Assembly (NCBI GenBank): GCA_900545125.1
Contig: UQXS01000100.1
Coordinates: forward strand, 1-8,888
Direction of reading: 5' to 3'
DNA: 8,888 nucleotides
Source of the DNA: an uncultured Ruminococcus sp.
GTDB taxonomy: Bacteria > Bacillota > Clostridia > Oscillospirales > Ruminococcaceae
Part shown: positions 6,154 through 8,888 of the stretch, one piece after another
Layout of the letters: every line of letters begins with the position of its first letter
Numbering within the stretch: the stretch's first letter is position 1
Position numbers and translations under genes: made by a program
The notes under the pieces: model-generated
What the model was told of the DNA's origin: nothing
The model's database searches: none
What the model saw: the letters and a program-made list of their open reading frames with translations, nothing else

Positions 6154-6159
6154 TATACT
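6154..6159 (+). promoter_or_regulatory. possible -10 box of the YyaL gene
   Basis: TATACT lies 31 bases upstream of the ATG at 6191, in the 96-bp divergent gap (6095-6190). No good -35 is present at 16-18 bases (AGTATT at best), so this is tentative. I could not identify a convincing promoter for the leftward gene in the same gap. Confidence 0.35.
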
Positions 6160-6190
6160 AAAGAAAACAAACTGATCGGAGGATATACAA

Positions 6191-8125
6191 ATGAGCAATT
6201 ATCTGAAAAATTCAACAAGTCCATATCTGTTACAGCACGCAGAAAATCCGGTAAACTGGTATCCATGGTGCAAGGAGGCATTTGAAAAGGCGAAGTCTGA
6301 GAATAAGCCGATTTTTCTGAGCATTGGCTACAGCACCTGTCATTGGTGCCATGTGATGGCACACGAAAGCTTTGAAGATGAAAAAATTGCAGAAATCCTC
6401 AACAAACATTTTATTTCCATTAAGGTGGACCGTGAGGAGCGTCCGGACATCGACAGTGTGTATATGTCCGTGTGTCAGGCATTTACAGGCAGCGGCGGAT
6501 GGCCTATGAGCATTTTCATGACATGGGACAAAAAGCCGTTTTTTGCAGGCACATATTTTCCGCCAAAGTCTCATTATGGAATGCCGGGATTTTCTGATTT
6601 GTTGAATGCTGTTGCAAGTCAGTGGAATGATAAGCGCAGGGAACTTTTACAGTCTGCCGAACACATTATTACACATCTGAAAGGTTCAGGATCAAATGAG
6701 AACAAAGTAAATAATAAAAACTTAATTGATAAGGCAGTGCAGATATTTTCAGATAGCTTTGATAAAATCAATGGCGGATTTGGCTCTGCACCGAAGTTTC
6801 CAACGCCCCATAATTTGTTGCTCCTGATGCTGTATGCAAAGCAGAACCGGAATTCTGACGCTCTGAAAATGGCAGAAAAAACGCTTCTGCAAATGCGAAA
6901 GGGCGGTATTTTCGACCATATCGGCTACGGATTTTCAAGATACTCCACGGACAAATACTTTCTTACACCACACTTTGAAAAAATGCTCTATGACAATGCG
7001 CTTCTGATAATTGCCTATTCAGCGGCTTATTGTCTTACAAAAAATAAAATTCATCTTGATACGGCAGAAAAAACGGCGGAATATATTCTTCGTGAAATGA
7101 CATTTGCTGACGGTGGATTTTACAGTGCGCAGGATGCCGACAGTGAGGGCGTGGAGGGAAAATATTATACTTTTACGCTTGATGAAATCATCAGGGTTTT
7201 TGGAGAAGAAAAAGGCAACCGGTTTGCGGAAACTTTCGATATTACGGCAAACGGTAACTTTGAGGGAGCGAACATTCCGAATCTGCTGAAAAGCAATGAT
7301 CTGACCACAAATTTTAGCGATGAACTGAAGAAGCTGTATGACTACCGAAAAAATCGTACAAAGCTGCATCTGGATGATAAGATCCTGCTTTCATGGAACT
7401 CTATGATGATTACAGCACTTTCTATGCTTTTCAGAGTTTTACACAATGAAAAATATCTGAAAGCCGCTGCCCGTGCGCAAATGTTTATTGAGAACAATAT
7501 GTGTGACGGCGTGCATCTTTACACAAGCTGGCGTGACGATAAACGCTCAGAAAACTGTTTTCTGGACGATTATGCGTTCTATATTTCTGCATTGATTGAA
7601 CTTTACAATTCCACATTGGACAAAGCTTATCTTGAAAAAGCAGAACAATTTTGTAATGAAGCAATTAAACGTTTTTTGGATAAAAATTATGGAGGATTTT
7701 ATCTTTCTGAATCAAATCATACAGAACTTTTTATGAATCCGAAAGAAGTCTATGACGGAGCAATTCCAAGCGGAAATTCTGTCATGACATATAATTTTGT
7801 GAGATTATATCAGCTGACAGAAAATGAGAAATACCATGAACTTGCAGAAAAACAAATTGCATTTTTGTCATCTCAAGCTGACGATTATCCGGCAGGTCAT
7901 TGTATGTTTTTGATTGCAAAGATGATGTATGAAAATCCGCCGGAGCATATTACGATCGCTTTGAAGAATGATTCGGATTTTGAAAAAATAAAGAGAAATA
8001 TCCCATTTTTCGCAAATATTCTTGTTACGAGAGAGAACGAACAATACCCTCTCTTGAATGATGAAATAACGTATTATGTTTGTAAAGATCACGTCTGTCT
8101 GCCGCCGACTAATGTGTTGCATTGA
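6191..8125 (+). CDS. yyaL: YyaL/DUF255 thioredoxin-fold protein
   Basis: This 644-residue member of the YyaL/spermatogenesis-associated protein 20 family has an N-terminal thioredoxin-like DUF255 domain and a long six-hairpin-glycosidase-like helical domain. The thioredoxin part (about 1-160) includes SPYLLQHAENPVNWYPW (10-26), the redox motif C50-H-W-C53, VDREERPDIDSVYM and GGWPMSIFM. Family blocks in the second part include GGFGSAPKFPTPHNLLLLM, GGIFDHIGYGFSRYSTDKY, PHFEKMLYDNALL, DADSEGVEGKYYTF, LSWNSMMITALS, NCFLDDYAFY and DGAIPSGNSVM. It ends at YVCKDHVCLPPTNVLH, a little shorter than many relatives (about 680 residues). The biochemical activity is not established. The start ATG 6191 has GGAGG eight bases upstream. 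No signal peptide was seen, so it is probably cytoplasmic. It is divergent from the tocopherol-cyclase-like gene and is closed by a terminator ten bases after the stop. Confidence 0.92.
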   Translation: MSNYLKNSTSPYLLQHAENPVNWYPWCKEAFEKAKSENKPIFLSIGYSTCHWCHVMAHESFEDEKIAEILNKHFISIKVDREERPDIDSVYMSVCQAFTGSGGWPMSIFMTWDKKPFFAGTYFPPKSHYGMPGFSDLLNAVASQWNDKRRELLQSAEHIITHLKGSGSNENKVNNKNLIDKAVQIFSDSFDKINGGFGSAPKFPTPHNLLLLMLYAKQNRNSDALKMAEKTLLQMRKGGIFDHIGYGFSRYSTDKYFLTPHFEKMLYDNALLIIAYSAAYCLTKNKIHLDTAEKTAEYILREMTFADGGFYSAQDADSEGVEGKYYTFTLDEIIRVFGEEKGNRFAETFDITANGNFEGANIPNLLKSNDLTTNFSDELKKLYDYRKNRTKLHLDDKILLSWNSMMITALSMLFRVLHNEKYLKAAARAQMFIENNMCDGVHLYTSWRDDKRSENCFLDDYAFYISALIELYNSTLDKAYLEKAEQFCNEAIKRFLDKNYGGFYLSESNHTELFMNPKEVYDGAIPSGNSVMTYNFVRLYQLTENEKYHELAEKQIAFLSSQADDYPAGHCMFLIAKMMYENPPEHITIALKNDSDFEKIKRNIPFFANILVTRENEQYPLLNDEITYYVCKDHVCLPPTNVLH

Positions 8126-8134
8126 GTACGAAAA

Positions 8135-8167
8135 CTCCTCTCGGAATCCGGGAGGAGATATTTTTTT
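8135..8167 (+). terminator. rho-independent terminator of the YyaL gene
   Basis: CTCCTCTCGG (8135-8144) pairs with CCGGGAGGAG (8148-8157), with one T.G wobble and a three-base loop, then ATATTTTTTT (8158-8167). It starts ten bases after the YyaL stop. Confidence 0.85.
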
Positions 8168-8188
8168 CAGTGTAAAATAAAACGTTAG
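8161..8188 (+). repeat. right copy of post-terminator repeat TAAAATAAAACGTTAG
   Basis: A T-run and CAGTG precede TAAAATAAAACGTTAG (8173-8188). This 16-mer is the exact reverse complement of 5155-5170. It is also a one-mismatch direct match over 15 bases to 5114-5128, which likewise follows a terminator T-run. Confidence 0.6.
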
Positions 8189-8270
8189 TAAGTTGTTATT
8201 TCACAAAGTTTGATATCAGTCATAACCTTTAGGTATAAACAGAAAAACAAAAAGAGACTTCTCAAACGCT

Positions 8271-8384
8271 CATTTTTGTTTCATAATATATCCGATATGG
8301 TGGTTCAATCCACCTATGGCGATAGGAAGTTTCTTGGAAAGCTATGATCTGACCGGAAAGACCATTGCCCCATTTTGCACCAGT
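8271..8384 (+). pseudogene. flavodoxin fragment (fossil)
   Basis: In one frame this stretch reads IIYPIWWFNPPMAIGSF, then LESYDLTGKTIAPFCTS, the characteristic middle of clostridial flavodoxins (GYPIWW..FLESYDFSGKTI.PFCTS), which includes the FMN-contacting loop region. No in-frame start lies before the homology: the frame is open only from 8226 and has no flavodoxin N-terminal P-loop. After CTS the sequence is unrelated (TLYIYV). Only about a quarter of a normal flavodoxin remains, so it is a non-functional relic of a lost electron-transfer gene. It lies between the YyaL terminator and the regulatory region of the next gene. Confidence 0.75.
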
Positions 8385-8401
8385 ACTTTATATATTTATG
8401 T

Positions 8402-8419
8402 TTCGATATATTCATCGAA
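8402..8419. promoter_or_regulatory. small inverted repeat, possible operator
   Basis: TTCGAT (8402-8407) and ATCGAA (8414-8419) form a perfect 6-bp inverted repeat with a six-base spacer, about 45 bases upstream of the extended -10 at 8461. The role is unproven, and it may be chance in AT-rich DNA. Confidence 0.3.
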
Positions 8420-8460
8420 GAAAATTTCACCTAATTTTCACAAGACTATCACTTTTTTGA

Positions 8461-8469
8461 TGTTATAAT
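8461..8469 (+). promoter_or_regulatory. extended -10 promoter upstream of the ASCH-like gene
   Basis: TGTTATAAT is an exact TGnTATAAT extended -10. The -35 is poor, which extended -10 promoters tolerate. It lies 92 bases before the ATG at 8561. A second, weaker promoter may use TTGATA (8486-8491) and TTTAAC (8509-8514) with a 17-base spacer. Confidence 0.55.
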
Positions 8470-8509
8470 AAGAAGAGCAAGCTGTTTGATAAAAGAAGAA
8501 TCATTTAAT

Positions 8510-8524
8510 TTAACTGACAGTCAA
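8510..8524. promoter_or_regulatory. TetR-like palindromic operator
   Basis: TTAACTGACAGTCAA has the symmetric form TTnACTGnCAGTnAA, typical of operators bound by TetR-family repressors. It overlaps the -10 of the weaker promoter and sits downstream of the extended -10, positions suited to repression. No TetR gene is in the window. Confidence 0.4.
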
Positions 8525-8560
8525 TATGAAATAAAAACAAATTAGCAGGAGGATTTCTAA

Positions 8561-8888
8561 ATGGTACATTTAGTGTATTGTGATAACATGGGAAAGAAAG
8601 GCGAAAAAGTATTAGATAAAATTTTGGCAGGAACAAAAACGATGGTTGTGCGTGGAGCAGCAGGAAGAAAAATTCCCCATAGCAGAGTTTTTGAAAACGA
8701 ATAAATTTATTTTATGGAAAAAGGATCTTCTTTGATTTCTGCAATGGCTATCGTAAAAAGTGTTAAGAACTATGTGAAATTGTCTGATGAAGAAATAACA
8801 AAAATCCTTGCAGACAATCAGAACAAACTAAACCTGTCTGACAAGCAAAAGGTACGGTGGCACAAGAAATGTTTATGCTTAGTGGAAT
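8561..8888 (+). pseudogene. small ASCH/PUA-like protein gene, interrupted by TAA, 3' end beyond window
   Basis: ATG 8561 has GGAGG eight bases upstream (8548-8552). The first part encodes 47 residues (KKGEKVLDKILAGTKTMVVR, GAAGRKIPHSRVFENE) and stops at TAA 8702-8704. Translation in the same frame then continues as sensible protein (IYFMEKGSSLISAMAIVKSV, NYVKLSDEEITKILADNQ, KVRWHKKCLCLVE) to the window edge. The join FENE-stop-IYFMEKG reads like a single nonsense change in a small beta-barrel protein. The segment ILAGTKTMVVRG resembles the ASCH signature (G-K-T..R), a PUA-like fold linked to RNA or nucleotide binding. That family call is an inference from pattern only. An ATG at 8714 could in principle start a truncated product but has no ribosome site. 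Confidence 0.6.

Noticed and set aside
4079..8704. In-frame stops in otherwise coding frames as a sign of stop-codon reassignment or recoding
   Set aside because: All three stop codons (TGA, TAG, TAA) are involved, and the intact genes use normal stops. Ordinary pseudogene decay is simpler.

Overview
The window looks like an accessory, decaying stretch of a low-GC Firmicutes chromosome. The best guess is a Clostridia member close to Ruminococcus/Oscillospiraceae. This rests on the AT-rich codon use, strong GGAGG ribosome sites, large serine recombinases of the kind carried by gut Clostridia, an IS3-type element with a separate helix-turn-helix orfA, and a stand-alone ATPase/PD-(D/E)XK gene. 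The taxon is inferred from protein style and was not confirmed by any search.

Left part (1-3224). Two different large serine recombinase remnants lie head to head and meet at about 662-666. Both lack the catalytic N-terminal domain. The leftward remnant (34-663) ends inside a promoter-like sequence (12-40) that closely resembles the promoter of the next intact gene. The rightward remnant (662-1399) runs to a bidirectional terminator (1403-1451). On the other side of that terminator a convergent gene (1471-3024, minus) encodes an intact 517-residue ATPase fused to a PD-(D/E)XK nuclease-like domain, with its own extended -10 promoter at 3053-3081.

Middle part (3191-5245). A near-perfect 25-bp palindrome abuts an IS3-family element (about 3224-4917). 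Its orfA is intact. Its transposase orfB is dead twice over: two adjacent stop codons (TGA TAG) split it, and the second catalytic aspartate is alanine. To the right is a gene-free stretch of hairpins: two overlapping, mutually exclusive stems (4945-5017), a strong terminator (5067-5108), and several copies of a TAAAATAAAACGWTA motif in both orientations.

Right part (5246-8167). A divergent pair shares a 96-bp gap: a tocopherol-cyclase-like protein (minus, TTG start) and a 644-residue YyaL/DUF255 thioredoxin-fold protein (plus), closed by a terminator. The TAAAATAAAACGWTA motif occurs just outside this pair on both sides, each time directly after a rho-independent terminator, so the pair looks like a bounded cassette.

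Far right (8168-8888). A promoterless flavodoxin fossil (8271-8384) is followed by a well-formed regulatory region (extended -10, TetR-like palindrome, GGAGG site). That region leads into a small ASCH/PUA-like gene interrupted by an in-frame TAA and cut by the window edge.

At least five genes here are broken remnants, while three (ATPase-nuclease, tocopherol-cyclase-like, YyaL) look intact. No rRNA, tRNA or CRISPR array was seen. I found no convincing complete new system. The most interesting leads are the ATPase-nuclease with a duplicated promoter, the repeat-bounded two-gene cassette and the recombinase junction.
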